A DNA stretch of 41,812 nucleotides from an uncultured Enterocloster sp. (GCA_944383785.1 CALWQV010000018.1:1-41812), one strand, 5' to 3'; positions 31,989 to 40,910 are shown, counted from the first letter of the stretch. Made by a program: numbers and translations. The notes: a model not told the origin generated them from the sequence alone.

Positions 31989-32552
31989 TCAATGTTTCTT
32001 ATGCCCGCCGCTTCTGGCCTCCATAGCGGCATGGATGGCCTTGCGGGTCAGCTCCTGATCTCTTGAGGCAGCAGCCTCCTTCGCGGCAAAATCCCCTTCC
32101 GGCTCCGGCTTCCTTTTTTCCTCGATCCAGCCCTCCACCGTCTTCTTCTCCTGTCCCTCGAACCGAACCGCCACAGTCTGACCTTTCTCCTTGCTCAGGG
32201 CCTCCAGCTGGCTCTGGCGCTCCGCCAGATCTTTAAGCACAGCCTCCAACTTCATCTGCGTGCTCACCAGCTCATGCTTTAAGCTGTAAGTCTCCCGCTC
32301 CATCTCGTCTCTCTGTTCCTTCACCATCTCGGCCTCTTCCTGGGCCTTAAAATAATCGTCTGCTATGTTAAGCGCGATCATGGCTGTCTGGTACTCGTTG
32401 TTCTGCTTGGTAAAGCCCGGCAGCCTGCGCATGGTTCCGATCTTCTCATTGACATAAGAAGCAACCCGCTGAAGATAGCCCTCGTCCTCGCTGCCTCCCA
32501 GCGTATAAACCTTCCCGTCAATCAATACCTGTGTATAATGTTTCGAATCCAT
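31989..32552 (-). CDS. zapA: Cell division protein ZapA
   Basis: The N-terminal about 85 residues are the ZapA fold (TQVLIDGKVYTLGGSEDEGYLQRVASYVNEKI...QTAMIALNIADDYFKA), which promotes FtsZ filament bundling. A long coiled coil follows (about 75-140), then a low-complexity charged tail of about 45 residues (EEKRKPEPEGDFAAKEAAASRDQE). At 187 aa it is longer than Bacillus ZapA (about 85-110 aa), as is common in clostridia. It is followed by a terminator. Confidence 0.87.
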   Translation of the reverse strand: MDSKHYTQVLIDGKVYTLGGSEDEGYLQRVASYVNEKIGTMRRLPGFTKQNNEYQTAMIALNIADDYFKAQEEAEMVKEQRDEMERETYSLKHELVSTQMKLEAVLKDLAERQSQLEALSKEKGQTVAVRFEGQEKKTVEGWIEEKRKPEPEGDFAAKEAAASRDQELTRKAIHAAMEARSGGHKKH

Positions 32553-32606
32553 CTGCTATCTCCTGACACAATTCTTTATGGTGAGTATACTATAGCATAC
32601 CTTTTC

Positions 32607-33599
32607 CTACATTTCCAGTCCTAAGTGACGGTAGGCCGCCTCGGTAGCCATACGGCCCCTGGGCGTGCGGTTCAGCAGTCCGTTCATCAGCAGGTAGGGC
32701 TCGTACACGTCCTCCAAGGTGCCCGCATCCTCCCCCAGGGCGGCGGCCAAGGTATCCAGCCCCACCGGCCCGCCTCCGAATTTATCGATGATCATGTGGA
32801 GAATGTTGCGGTCGTTCTGATCCAGCCCCAGCTTATCCACATCCATAATATCCAATGCAAAATCCGTCACCGCCCGAGTGATCACGCCCTCGTATTTCAC
32901 CTGGGCAAAATCCCGGACCCGCTTTAAAAGCCGGTTGGCAAGCCGCGGCGTGCCTCTGGATCTTCTGGCAAGCTCCAGGGCGGCGCTTTCCTCGATCTCC
33001 ACCTCCAGCACCTTGGCGGAATTAAGGATAATCACCTTCAGCTCCTGGGGCGTGTAAAATTCCAGCTTCTGCACCACCCCGAACCGGTCCCGCAGAGGCG
33101 CAGTCAAAAGCCCCGCCCTGGTGGTGGCCCCTACCAAAGTAAAATGAGGCAGCTCCAGACGCACCGACCGGGCGGTGGCCTCCTTCCCCAGCATAATGTC
33201 GATGGCAAAATCCTCCATAGCCGGGTAGAGCACTTCCTCCACCTGGCGGTTTAACCGGTGGATCTCGTCCACAAACAGCACGTCCCCCTCCTGGAGATTG
33301 TTCAGGATCGCCGCCATCTCCCCCGGCTTCTCAATGGCGGGGCCGCTGGTCACCTTCATGCGGACCCCCATCTCATTGGCAATGATGCCGGAGAGAGTGG
33401 TCTTGCCCAGACCTGGCGGACCGTAAAAGAGCACATGGTCCAGGGCTTCGTTCCTGGATTTCGCCGCGTCAATGTAGACCTTTAAGGTGGACTTTAACCG
33501 CTCCTGTCCGATGTAATCCTTCAAATAGCGGGGACGCAGGCTTGTTTCAATCTTCTGATCCTCCGCCGTCTCTTCTGTGGTAATCATTCTCCGTTCCAT
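32607..33599 (-). CDS. ruvB: Holliday junction branch migration ATPase RuvB
   Basis: Full-length RuvB (330 aa): [23 protein letters not shown], Walker [21 protein letters not shown], Walker [26 protein letters not shown], sensor [19 protein letters not shown], and the C-terminal winged helix ending [17 protein letters not shown]. It drives branch migration with RuvA, encoded 20 nt upstream. Confidence 0.97.
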   Translation of the reverse strand: MERRMITTEETAEDQKIETSLRPRYLKDYIGQERLKSTLKVYIDAAKSRNEALDHVLFYGPPGLGKTTLSGIIANEMGVRMKVTSGPAIEKPGEMAAILNNLQEGDVLFVDEIHRLNRQVEEVLYPAMEDFAIDIMLGKEATARSVRLELPHFTLVGATTRAGLLTAPLRDRFGVVQKLEFYTPQELKVIILNSAKVLEVEIEESAALELARRSRGTPRLANRLLKRVRDFAQVKYEGVITRAVTDFALDIMDVDKLGLDQNDRNILHMIIDKFGGGPVGLDTLAAALGEDAGTLEDVYEPYLLMNGLLNRTPRGRMATEAAYRHLGLEM

Positions 33600-33619
33600 C
33601 TAAAAAACCTCCAGCACCT

Positions 33620-34246
33620 TTAAAAGGCCAGGAAACGCAAGGAAGCCTTTAACACCTCTTCCGCCGTCATATCCTGGACTCCTTCCACCCGTCCCACTGC
33701 CCGGGAAGCCTCGGAAGTGGTATAGCCCAATGCCACCAGCGCCTGAACCGCTTCCCTGCCGCTCTCGGGCGCGCCGGGAGCGGCGGCCTGGGACACTGGA
33801 AGCTCCCCTTCCCCAAGGTTGTGAAGCACCTCCTGGGCGGACATCTTATCCTTTAAATCCAAAATCAGCCGCTGGGCGGTCTTGGCCCCGATGCCAGGGG
33901 CTTTGGAGATGGCCTTGGCATCCCCGGTGATAATGGCAAGGCGCAGGTCGTCGGGCCTCAGGGCGGAGAGAAGGCCCAGCGCCGCCTTGGGCCCGATGCC
34001 GCTGACGCCGATCAGCTGCCGGAACATGTCCCGGTCCTGACGGGTCAAAAAGCCGTACAAGGCCATGCCGTCCTCCTTCACCTGGAAATAGGTATAAACC
34101 GTCACAATCTGGCCGATACCGGGGAGTCCGTCCAGCACCGAAAGAGGCACATGAACCGCCAGGCCCACAGGCCCCACCTCCACCACAATCTGATCGCCCT
34201 CAATGGCCGTAATCGGCCCCTTTATATATGAAATCATCTCGCTCAT
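33620..34246 (-). CDS. ruvA: Holliday junction DNA helicase subunit RuvA
   Basis: About 208 aa. The N-terminal OB domain is MISYIKGPITAIEGDQIVVEVG, then two helix-hairpin-helix motifs (FRQLIGVSGIGPKAALGLLS and ISKAPGIGAKTAQRLILDLKDK), and the C-terminal RuvB-binding domain (EAVQALVALGYTTSEASRAV). Most RuvA proteins begin at the MISYIKG position (ATG at 34237); the ATG at 34246 is also possible. It is first in the ruvAB block with its own promoter, divergent from the YprB-like gene. Confidence 0.96.
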   Translation of the reverse strand: MSEMISYIKGPITAIEGDQIVVEVGPVGLAVHVPLSVLDGLPGIGQIVTVYTYFQVKEDGMALYGFLTRQDRDMFRQLIGVSGIGPKAALGLLSALRPDDLRLAIITGDAKAISKAPGIGAKTAQRLILDLKDKMSAQEVLHNLGEGELPVSQAAAPGAPESGREAVQALVALGYTTSEASRAVGRVEGVQDMTAEEVLKASLRFLAF

Positions 34247-34302
34247 CCCGTCTCTTTAATTGGTCGGCTCCTATGCGTAAGCCTTCCGAAACCATCATTT
34301 GT

Positions 34303-34331
34303 ATCATAACATAGACCGCAGGCCAATGCAA
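34303..34331 (-). promoter_or_regulatory. Promoter of ruvA
   Basis: Minus strand reads TTGCAT (34331-34326), a 17-nt spacer and TATGAT (34308-34303), about 60 nt before ruvA. Confidence 0.65.
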
Positions 34332-34356
34332 GGACTTCGAACAGACATTCGGATTC

Positions 34357-34385
34357 TTGACTTTTCTTTCGCCCTTCACTACAAT
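34357..34385 (+). promoter_or_regulatory. Promoter of the YprB-like gene
   Basis: TTGACT (34357-34362), a 17-nt spacer and TACAAT (34380-34385), 30 nt before the ATG. Confidence 0.65.
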
Positions 34386-34415
34386 GGACTACAGCAATGA
34401 CGAAAGGAACGGCCT

Positions 34416-35531
34416 ATGATACAGATTGAACATCCCATCCCCTTTTCCCCTTCCTACGACCTGACAAAAATCGGTCCTTTGGAGCAGCTGCTCTTTTTTG
34501 ATATTGAAACCACCGGCTTTTCCGCCGATACCGCCAGCCTCTATCTCATCGGCTGTGTGTATTTCCAGGAGGGACAGTGGCATTTATGCCAGTGGTTCGC
34601 GGACAGCCGCCAGGCAGAGGCTCAGGTCCTGGAGGCCTTTTTCCAGCGGGTTCAGGAGTTTTCCATCCTGGTTCATTTCAACGGTGATACCTTTGACCTG
34701 CCCTTTCTCCAGAAGCGGAGCCAGCGCCTGCACCTTCCCTGCTCCTTTGGCGGGGCCGCCAGCGTGGACATTTACCGGAAAATCCGGCCTTTAAAACAGC
34801 TTTTGGGCCTCTCCAGCTTAAAGCAGAAGGCGGTTGAGGATTTCCTGGGAGTCTGCCGGAAGGACACCTTCTCCGGCGGGGAGCTGATTCCAATGTACGG
34901 CGAATATCTGAAAACCGGCGATGAGCGGCTGCTGCATTTTTTGCTGCTGCATAATGAGGACGACTTAAAGGGCATGCCTGCCATTCTGCCCATCCTCTCC
35001 TACGTGGATTGGCTGGAAGGCCCATTTTCCCTCACCAGCTGCCAGCTGGAGGAAGGAAGCGCCGTCCCCGGCCAGAAGGGCCCGCTATTGAATCTATCCT
35101 ATTCCGGCCCTGTCTCCCTCCCCGCCTCCTTCTCGGCCCAGGCGGAGCATGTAAGCTGTTTTGCCCAAGGAAGCCTTTTGAAGCTTCAGGTGGAGCTCTA
35201 TGAAGGGGAATTAAAATATTTCTATCCCAACTACCAGGACTATTACTACCTGCCCTGGGAGGATACCGCCGTCCACCGCAGCGTAGGGGCCTGCGTAGAT
35301 CCGGAGGCCCGAAGGAAGGCCACGGCCAAAACCTGCTACACCCGATCCCAGGGCGTATTTTTGCCCCAGGCCGCCCCCCTCTGGTCCCCGGCCTTAAAGC
35401 GGGACTACAAGGATCCCCTTACCTTTGTGCCATACGACGCCGCCCTCTTTGAAGATCAAAAAAGCGCTTCCGCCTATGCCCTGCTGGCCCTGGAATACCT
35501 CCAAAACCACAAAGGAAAGGGAAAGCGCTAA
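34416..35531 (+). CDS. Ribonuclease H-like (DEDD) exonuclease, YprB family
   Basis: A 371-aa protein. The N-terminal about 200 residues have the DEDD exonuclease order: LLFFDIETTGF with Asp29/Glu31, then LVHFNGDTFDLPFLQKR, then a distal Asp region (LLLHNEDDLKGM). LIGCVYF and YRKIRPLKQLLGLSSLKQKAVEDFLG are typical of the YprB family of predicted 3'-5' exonucleases. The C-terminal half, with many aromatic residues (YFYPNYQDYYYLPWED), has no clear function. A ribosome site AAAGGA precedes the ATG. It stands alone on the plus strand between two minus-strand operons. Confidence 0.82.
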   Translation: MIQIEHPIPFSPSYDLTKIGPLEQLLFFDIETTGFSADTASLYLIGCVYFQEGQWHLCQWFADSRQAEAQVLEAFFQRVQEFSILVHFNGDTFDLPFLQKRSQRLHLPCSFGGAASVDIYRKIRPLKQLLGLSSLKQKAVEDFLGVCRKDTFSGGELIPMYGEYLKTGDERLLHFLLLHNEDDLKGMPAILPILSYVDWLEGPFSLTSCQLEEGSAVPGQKGPLLNLSYSGPVSLPASFSAQAEHVSCFAQGSLLKLQVELYEGELKYFYPNYQDYYYLPWEDTAVHRSVGACVDPEARRKATAKTCYTRSQGVFLPQAAPLWSPALKRDYKDPLTFVPYDAALFEDQKSASAYALLALEYLQNHKGKGKR

Positions 35532-35545
35532 AATCTCCCAGGTTC

Positions 35546-37366
35546 TTAACCGATGGGGGCCGTGGCCTCCTCTAACCACTGCCTTTCCGCCAAAGGCAGG
35601 CGGGGGCCGATCTTCTCGTACACCTGCCGGTGGTACTCGTTCAGAAGCTTTTTGTCCCGCTCTGATAGATAGGCCGGATCAATCCCCTCCCGGTCGATGG
35701 GAACCCAGGTCAGATACTCAAAGCCAAGGAACTGCCCGAACTGGTTTTTCTCTTCCTTCCGGCACAAAATCAGGTTCTCCGTGCGGATTCCATGGCTTCC
35801 TTCTATATAAATTCCCGGCTCGTCGGAGGTGATCATCCCCTCCTGGAGCACGGCGTTGTCCTTTAAGCTGTCCTTAACCCGAAAGCTGATGCGGTTGGGC
35901 CGCTCGTGAACATTCAGCAGATAGCCCACGCCGTGGCCGGTGCCATGGTTAAAATCCAGCCCGTAATTCCATAAAGGCTCCCTAGCCGCGTAGTCTAAGG
36001 TTACGCCCCGGCAGCCAAAGAGAAACCGCGCCGCTCCCAGCCGCAGCATACTGGCCAGCACCAGGGTAAAATGCATCCGCTGCTCATCGGTCAGGGGCCC
36101 CAGCACAATGGTCCTGGTAACGTCTGTGGTTCCCTCGTAATACTGGCCGCCGGAGTCTACCAGATAAAAGCCCTCCGGCTTTAAAAGAGCCTTCGACTCC
36201 TCCTTGGGGGCATAATGGCACATGGCCGCGTTGGCCCCGTAGGCGGATATGGTGTCAAAGCTGGGGCCAAGATAGCCCTCCTGCTCCCTGCGAAATTCCT
36301 CCAGCTTCTTCGCGGCGCTGATCTCATCGGCCCCGCTTTTTACCCCTTCTATTTTTAACCAATAGATAAAACGGGTCAGGGCCGTACCGTCCTTTAAGTG
36401 AGCCCGGCGCATATTTTCTATCTCCACCGGATTTTTCACCGCCTTAGCCTGGGCTGTGGGGTTCATCCGGTCCAGAATCCGGTTTTTTCCGCTGACCCTG
36501 CTCAGCAGGGCGGCGTTGACTCCATCCCGCTCCAAAAGGATATTCCTTCCCTCCAGGCGGCCTCCATAGTCGTAAAATGCCTCGTAGGGCAGAATCTCCA
36601 CCCCCAGCTTCTTTAAATATTCCTCCGGCTCTCCCGCCAGAATCTGCCGGTTTACAAAGAGGCGGGCCTGCTCCTGCTCCAGCACTAAATTGGCCAGAAA
36701 GACGGGATTGTACTTCACATCGTCCCCTCTCAGGTTTAAAAGCCAGGCAATATCATCTAAGGAGGTCAGGATATGGACGTCCGCCCCCTCCTTCATCATC
36801 TGACGGCGCAGCTCCTTCAGCTTCTCTGCCGCGCTTTTTCCGGCGTATTTCTCATCTAGGATCCACACCGGACGGGCGGAAAGAGGCGGACGGTCCTCCC
36901 AGACCTGCCCCGCCAGATCCAGATTTCCCTCCAGCTTAATCTGTTTTCTCCCGAGCCTTTCCCTGGCCTTCTCCCACCAGGCCCCGCTGACGGTCCGCCC
37001 GTCAAAGCCCAGCGTGCCCCCCTGGGGCAGGTTCTGTTCCAAAAACTCCAAAACCGTGGGAACCCCCTCCTGGCCGGAACGCATAAGCTTAATGCCCGTT
37101 CCCTCTAACTGCCCGGCGGCCTGGACAAAATAGCGGCCGTCGGTCCAGAGGGCCGCCTCCTGCCTACCCACCAGAAGGGTTCCCGCCGACCCGGTAAAGC
37201 CGGACAGATAAGCCCGGCTCTTAAAATAATCCCCTACATATTCCGACTGGTGGAAATCTGCTGTCTCCACCAGATAGGCATCGATTCCATTTTCCTCCAT
37301 CACCAGCCTCAGCCGGCCAAGGCGCTGACGGATTTCACTGCCTTTTTCTTCCATTTTCCTGCTCAT
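35546..37366 (-). CDS. Aminopeptidase P family (Xaa-Pro aminopeptidase, M24)
   Basis: A 606-aa long-form M24B enzyme with two creatinase-N-like domains (RLRLVMEENGIDAYLVETADFHQSEYVGDYF; LRRQMMKEGADVHILTSLDDIAWLLNLRGDDV), the catalytic pita-bread domain and an M24C tail. Metal-ligand positions are visible: DSGGQYYEGTTDVTRT (two Asp), NHGTGHGVG (His), TSDEPGIY (Glu) and IRTENLI (Glu). It removes N-terminal residues before Pro. The exact start is uncertain between ATG 37366 and ATG 37354, the latter behind AGGAAA. Third gene of the lpd-like/D-LDH/pepP operon. Confidence 0.92.
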   Translation of the reverse strand: MSRKMEEKGSEIRQRLGRLRLVMEENGIDAYLVETADFHQSEYVGDYFKSRAYLSGFTGSAGTLLVGRQEAALWTDGRYFVQAAGQLEGTGIKLMRSGQEGVPTVLEFLEQNLPQGGTLGFDGRTVSGAWWEKARERLGRKQIKLEGNLDLAGQVWEDRPPLSARPVWILDEKYAGKSAAEKLKELRRQMMKEGADVHILTSLDDIAWLLNLRGDDVKYNPVFLANLVLEQEQARLFVNRQILAGEPEEYLKKLGVEILPYEAFYDYGGRLEGRNILLERDGVNAALLSRVSGKNRILDRMNPTAQAKAVKNPVEIENMRRAHLKDGTALTRFIYWLKIEGVKSGADEISAAKKLEEFRREQEGYLGPSFDTISAYGANAAMCHYAPKEESKALLKPEGFYLVDSGGQYYEGTTDVTRTIVLGPLTDEQRMHFTLVLASMLRLGAARFLFGCRGVTLDYAAREPLWNYGLDFNHGTGHGVGYLLNVHERPNRISFRVKDSLKDNAVLQEGMITSDEPGIYIEGSHGIRTENLILCRKEEKNQFGQFLGFEYLTWVPIDREGIDPAYLSERDKKLLNEYHRQVYEKIGPRLPLAERQWLEEATAPIG

Positions 37367-37376
37367 CCTTTCTGTC

Positions 37377-38375
37377 CTACCGCTTCATCAGGGCGGCGTT
37401 TACCTGAAGGGGATCTTCCTCCCCCGCAAGAAGCCTAGCGCAGCTAAGCAGAGCGCACTCCACCATGTCGCTGACCGCCTCCGCCGTAAAAAAGGCGGTG
37501 TGAGGCGTCATCAGCACATTTGGCATGGCGCTTAATACGGCCATGTCGTGGTTTCCCGTAGGGCCTTCCTTAAAATCCCGGTAATAGATCCGGCCCTCAT
37601 CCTCCACCACATCTAGGGCGGCGGCCCCCACTTTGCCCGTTTCCAGTCCCTCAATCAGGGCTTTTGTCTCGATAATGGAGCCTCTGGCCATATTGATCAG
37701 CACCACCCCGTCCTTCATCTGGCTTAAGGTCTGCCGGTTTACCATGTGGTACGTCTCTTCCGTGGCCGGGGTGTGGAAGGTGATCAGGTCGCACTCCTTC
37801 CAGATGGTATCCAGGCTCACATAATCCGCCAGCAGGCGCACCTCCTCCTTGGGGTAAAGGTCATAGGCCAGAATCCGGCAGCCAAAGGCCGCTAAAAGCT
37901 CGATCACCCGCTCTCCGATGCGCCCTGTGCCCACCACCCCCACGGTCATGGGCCCCAGCTCTCTTCCCCGGATGCCCCGCAGAGAGAAATCCTGGCTGAT
38001 ATAGCGGTTTAAAATAATCTTCATCCTGCGGATGGTCATGAGAATGGCCATCACCGTATATTCCGCCACCGTATTTGGCGTGTAGGCGGCATTGGTCACC
38101 CGGACGCCCCGCTCTCCGGCGTACCGCCAATCCACATGCTCGTATCCCACCGTGCGGGTGGAAATCAGCCGGACTCCGTATTCATACCAGCGGTCAATCA
38201 GCGCCCGGTCCACCGGATTGGTCAGGACGCAGGCGGCCTGGCAGCCCTTCAGCAGATCCGCGTTTTCCAGGCTTGGCAGGGCCTTGGTCGTCTCCACCTC
38301 GATGCCGTACTGCTTGCCAAACCAGGCAAAAAGCTCCTCCTCATCCTTTCTGCAGCTGAACGCCGTCATCTTCAT
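37377..38375 (-). CDS. D-isomer-specific 2-hydroxyacid dehydrogenase (D-lactate dehydrogenase-like)
   Basis: A 332-aa NAD-linked enzyme. The dinucleotide motif is VGVVGTGRIGE (G149-x-G151-x-x-G154), and the catalytic triad sits at Arg231 (NMARGSII), Glu260 (VVEDEGRIYY) and His292 (TPHTAFFT), four residues offset from Lactobacillus D-LDH. The GRIYYRDFKEGPTGNHDMAVLSAMPNVLMTPHTAFFT stretch is close to D-LDH and VanH types, so pyruvate to D-lactate is the likely reaction. It lies between an Lpd-like flavoprotein and aminopeptidase P, spaced 10-23 nt, in one operon. Confidence 0.88.
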   Translation of the reverse strand: MKMTAFSCRKDEEELFAWFGKQYGIEVETTKALPSLENADLLKGCQAACVLTNPVDRALIDRWYEYGVRLISTRTVGYEHVDWRYAGERGVRVTNAAYTPNTVAEYTVMAILMTIRRMKIILNRYISQDFSLRGIRGRELGPMTVGVVGTGRIGERVIELLAAFGCRILAYDLYPKEEVRLLADYVSLDTIWKECDLITFHTPATEETYHMVNRQTLSQMKDGVVLINMARGSIIETKALIEGLETGKVGAAALDVVEDEGRIYYRDFKEGPTGNHDMAVLSAMPNVLMTPHTAFFTAEAVSDMVECALLSCARLLAGEEDPLQVNAALMKR

Positions 38376-38398
38376 CGTCGTTTCCTCCTGTCTTCCCG

Positions 38399-39829
38399 TC
38401 AGCTTGGTTCATTCCTCATAGCGTCCTCGATGGCCGCCCCGATGCCCTCGTTATAAGTAGGCTGGGCCCGCATGGCAAAGGACATCTGCTCTGCCGTCAG
38501 GCCGTTGGCGATGGCGGTGGCAATCTCCCCGATCATATCCGTGGCCCTGGGGCACATCAGCTGAGCGCCAATAATCCCCCCTGAGTAGGCCTCGAACACC
38601 AGACGGATAAAGCCCCTCTTTTCCCCGGAAATAATGGACTGGCCGTTATCCCGCATAGAGCAATGGCCGCAGCGCACCTTTAACCCGCTCTTTTTCGCGG
38701 CAGCCTCGGTAATTCCTACGGTGGCGATTTCCGGATTGGTGTAAATGCAGCTGGGCACAATGGGCAGGGCTACGAACATTCCCGAAGGCACTACCTCCAG
38801 CTTGATGCTGTGGGGCTTTTCGGCGATCCGCTCCACCACATAGGTTCCCTGGGCCGCCGCCACATGGGCCAGCTGAATGGCCGCCGACACGTCGCCGATG
38901 GCGTAGACCCCCGGTATATTTGTCTCAAACTCCGAGGAAACGGCGATCTTTCCATCCTCCGTCTCCAGTGTTACATCCGGCCCGCAGAGCCCGGAAAGAT
39001 CAGGCCGCCTGCCGATGGCCGTGAGAATCTGGCAGCCGTGAATCTCAAAGGATTCCCCTTCCCCTTCAGGCGTTACAACGGCGCAAAGACCTGCGCCCTC
39101 CTCCTTAATCTCTGTCACGGTAGCGCCGCAGTAAACCTCCACTCCCTGGTCCCGCAGCTCCTGCTCCAGCTTCTCAGCCATCACGTCGTCCATGGCCGCC
39201 ATCAGATGATTTTTCTTCTCTACAATCGTCACTCTTGAGCAGAGGTTATTGAAAATCGTGGCCATCTCCACCGCGATCACGCCGCCTCCCATAATCACAA
39301 GACGGTCAAAATTCCAGTTCTCCGCCGCCAGCAGGCGGTCGCTGTCCCAGACTCCGGGAAGATCAATGCCGGGAATCCTGCTTTTGATGGGCTTTGCGCC
39401 GGTGGCAATGATCACCGCCCGGCCCTGGTAATATTCCCTGCCGCCCTCCGTCAGCTCCACTTCCACCGTCCGGTCCCGCCTAAGAAGGGCCTTCCCGCTT
39501 ACGATCTGAAGCCCGGCCTCATTAAATTTCTCCTGAATCCCCGCCCGGTAGCGCTGGACGGATTCCCGCTTATAGTGCTGCATTTTCTTAAAATCATAGG
39601 CGATCCCATCCGCCGATACGCCGAACTCATCGCAGCACTGCATCATATGAAACAGGTTGGTGGCGTATAAAAGGGACTTGGTGGGAATGCAGCCCTGATT
39701 CACACAGGTGCCTCCCAGCTTATTTTTCTCAATCACCAGGGTTTTTAAACCAAACTGAGCCGCTTTTAAGGCCGCAGTGTAGCCTCCCGGGCCCGCCCCG
39801 ATTACGATCACGTCATATTGTTCCGCCAT
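38399..39829 (-). CDS. Dihydrolipoyl-dehydrogenase-like flavoprotein disulfide reductase
   Basis: A 476-aa class I pyridine nucleotide-disulfide reductase. The FAD motif is VIVIGAGPGGYTAA and the redox disulfide is Cys42/Cys47 in LGGTCVNQGCIPTKSLL. The NAD motif is LVIMGGGVIAVEMATIF, and GVYAIGDVSAAIQLAHVAAAQG is the second FAD contact. The C-terminal dimerisation domain should carry the catalytic His-Glu dyad in H-P-T-x-x-E, but here the motif reads Q456-P-T-Y-N-E461. No lipoyl-bearing or E1/E2 complex gene is nearby, so the electron acceptor is unclear. First gene of the operon behind its own promoter. Confidence 0.85.
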   Translation of the reverse strand: MAEQYDVIVIGAGPGGYTAALKAAQFGLKTLVIEKNKLGGTCVNQGCIPTKSLLYATNLFHMMQCCDEFGVSADGIAYDFKKMQHYKRESVQRYRAGIQEKFNEAGLQIVSGKALLRRDRTVEVELTEGGREYYQGRAVIIATGAKPIKSRIPGIDLPGVWDSDRLLAAENWNFDRLVIMGGGVIAVEMATIFNNLCSRVTIVEKKNHLMAAMDDVMAEKLEQELRDQGVEVYCGATVTEIKEEGAGLCAVVTPEGEGESFEIHGCQILTAIGRRPDLSGLCGPDVTLETEDGKIAVSSEFETNIPGVYAIGDVSAAIQLAHVAAAQGTYVVERIAEKPHSIKLEVVPSGMFVALPIVPSCIYTNPEIATVGITEAAAKKSGLKVRCGHCSMRDNGQSIISGEKRGFIRLVFEAYSGGIIGAQLMCPRATDMIGEIATAIANGLTAEQMSFAMRAQPTYNEGIGAAIEDAMRNEPS

Positions 39830-39871
39830 TTTTCTAAAATCCTCCCTTAATCCTTTGGTTCGTACTTTACT

Positions 39872-39900
39872 ATTGTAACGCGTCTTTTGCCTGCTGTCAC
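39872..39900 (-). promoter_or_regulatory. Promoter of the Lpd-like/D-LDH/pepP operon
   Basis: Minus strand reads GTGACA (39900-39895), a 17-nt spacer and TACAAT (39877-39872), about 43 nt before the ATG and directly after the stop of the HAD phosphatase gene. Confidence 0.65.
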
Positions 39901-40698
39901 CTAAAAAAGCTTTAAATTCACGCAGGCCTTCCAGACGCCGTCCCGGTCGATCCGGTCCGTCACATAGTCCGCTGCCGCTTTAAGCTCCGCAAGGGCGTTG
40001 CCCATGGCTACGCCGATTCCCGCCTCCCGAATGATTTCCAGATCGTTCATACTGTCCCCAAAAGCCACCGTCTGAGCCAGGTCGATGCCGTAATACTGGC
40101 AGAGCCGCTTTAATCCCTCCGCCTTGGAGGCCTCCCGCTCCACGATATCCGCTCCCTGTTTTCCGGCAAACATGGGAAATTTAAAGTCGGGGAAATGCTC
40201 CTCCATCAGCGCCGCCCCCTCAGGGCCGCCTACGTAAGCCAGTGTCTTCACCGGCATGTCCATCAGCAGCCAGGGGTCTTTAAAGTTCCGCTCCGTACTT
40301 CCCCAGCGCTTCAGATCCATCTGCCGCACCTGGTCCGGACAGGTGTAAAAATCCCCTCTGCCATCGGAAATCCCGATGGAAAGGCTGTGCTCCTGGGCAA
40401 ATTCCAGCAGCGCCCTCAGTTTCTCCTTGGGCATCAGGTGCTCATAGATGATCTCGCCCCCCGCGGCTACCCTGGTGCCGTTCATGTGGATCACCGCGTC
40501 CGCCTGAAGCTGATCCCGGTAAGGCACGCTGTAGGGAGCGTCCATATTGCGGCCGGTGGAAATCACAATAATATGCTCCGGCCTCAGCCGCCGGATCGCC
40601 TCCATGGCGCTGTCCGGAATTTTCCAGGTTCCATGATCCAATAGGGTCATATCCAGGTCAAAGCTAACGATTTTTTTCCTCTGTTCCTTTTGCGGCAT
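39901..40698 (-). CDS. Cof-type HAD-IIB family phosphatase (265 aa)
   Basis: A HAD hydrolase with motif I FDLDMTLLD (DxDxT), motif II VISTGRN, and motif IV FGDSMNDLEIIREAGIGVAMGNA; a C2B cap domain lies between motifs II and III. Cof-type enzymes dephosphorylate sugar phosphates, flavin nucleotides or other small phosphates; the substrate is not predictable. The start at 40698 (MPQKEQRKKIVSFD) has AGGA 8 nt upstream; the longer frame to 40881 reads through the opposite-strand tRNA-Pro and is rejected. Confidence 0.9.
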   Translation of the reverse strand: MPQKEQRKKIVSFDLDMTLLDHGTWKIPDSAMEAIRRLRPEHIIVISTGRNMDAPYSVPYRDQLQADAVIHMNGTRVAAGGEIIYEHLMPKEKLRALLEFAQEHSLSIGISDGRGDFYTCPDQVRQMDLKRWGSTERNFKDPWLLMDMPVKTLAYVGGPEGAALMEEHFPDFKFPMFAGKQGADIVEREASKAEGLKRLCQYYGIDLAQTVAFGDSMNDLEIIREAGIGVAMGNALAELKAAADYVTDRIDRDGVWKACVNLKLF

Positions 40699-40756
40699 AA
40701 TCTTTGTCCTCGCAGTTGTTCGTTTTAAAAAATAGTAAAAATTTTTAAATTTCCTC

Positions 40757-40785
40757 TTTACAAATCTCAAAATACCTGCTATACT
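40757..40785 (+). promoter_or_regulatory. Promoter of tRNA-Pro
   Basis: TTTACA (40757-40762), a 17-nt spacer and TATACT (40780-40785), 13 nt before the tRNA 5' end. Confidence 0.75.
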
Positions 40786-40798
40786 ATCAAAGTTCGAT

Positions 40799-40872
40799 CG
40801 GGGTATGGCGTAGCTTGGTAGCGCGCTCGGCTGGGGGCCGAGAGGTCGCAGGTTCAAATCCTGTTGCCCCGA
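40799..40872 (+). tRNA. tRNA-Pro (anticodon GGG)
   Basis: Acceptor CGGGGTA/TGCCCCG with one T-G pair, D stem GCGT/GCGC, anticodon stem CTCGG/CCGAG with loop CTGGGGG (anticodon GGG, codons CCC/CCU), T arm GCAGG-TTCAAAT-CCTGT, discriminator A. CCA is not encoded. A terminator follows within 8 nt. Confidence 0.95.
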
Positions 40873-40879
40873 TTTTTTC

Positions 40880-40910
40880 AAACCACGTATTTGCGTGGTT
40901 TTTGTTTTTT
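40880..40910 (+). terminator. Terminator of tRNA-Pro
   Basis: AAACCACG pairs with CGTGGTTT around a 6-nt loop, followed by TTGTTTTTT. Confidence 0.85.

Noticed and set aside
31903-31992. Earlier TTG start for the U32 protein overlapping the zapA stop
   Set aside because: The extension would translate through a rho-independent terminator, and the extra residues do not belong to the U32 fold.
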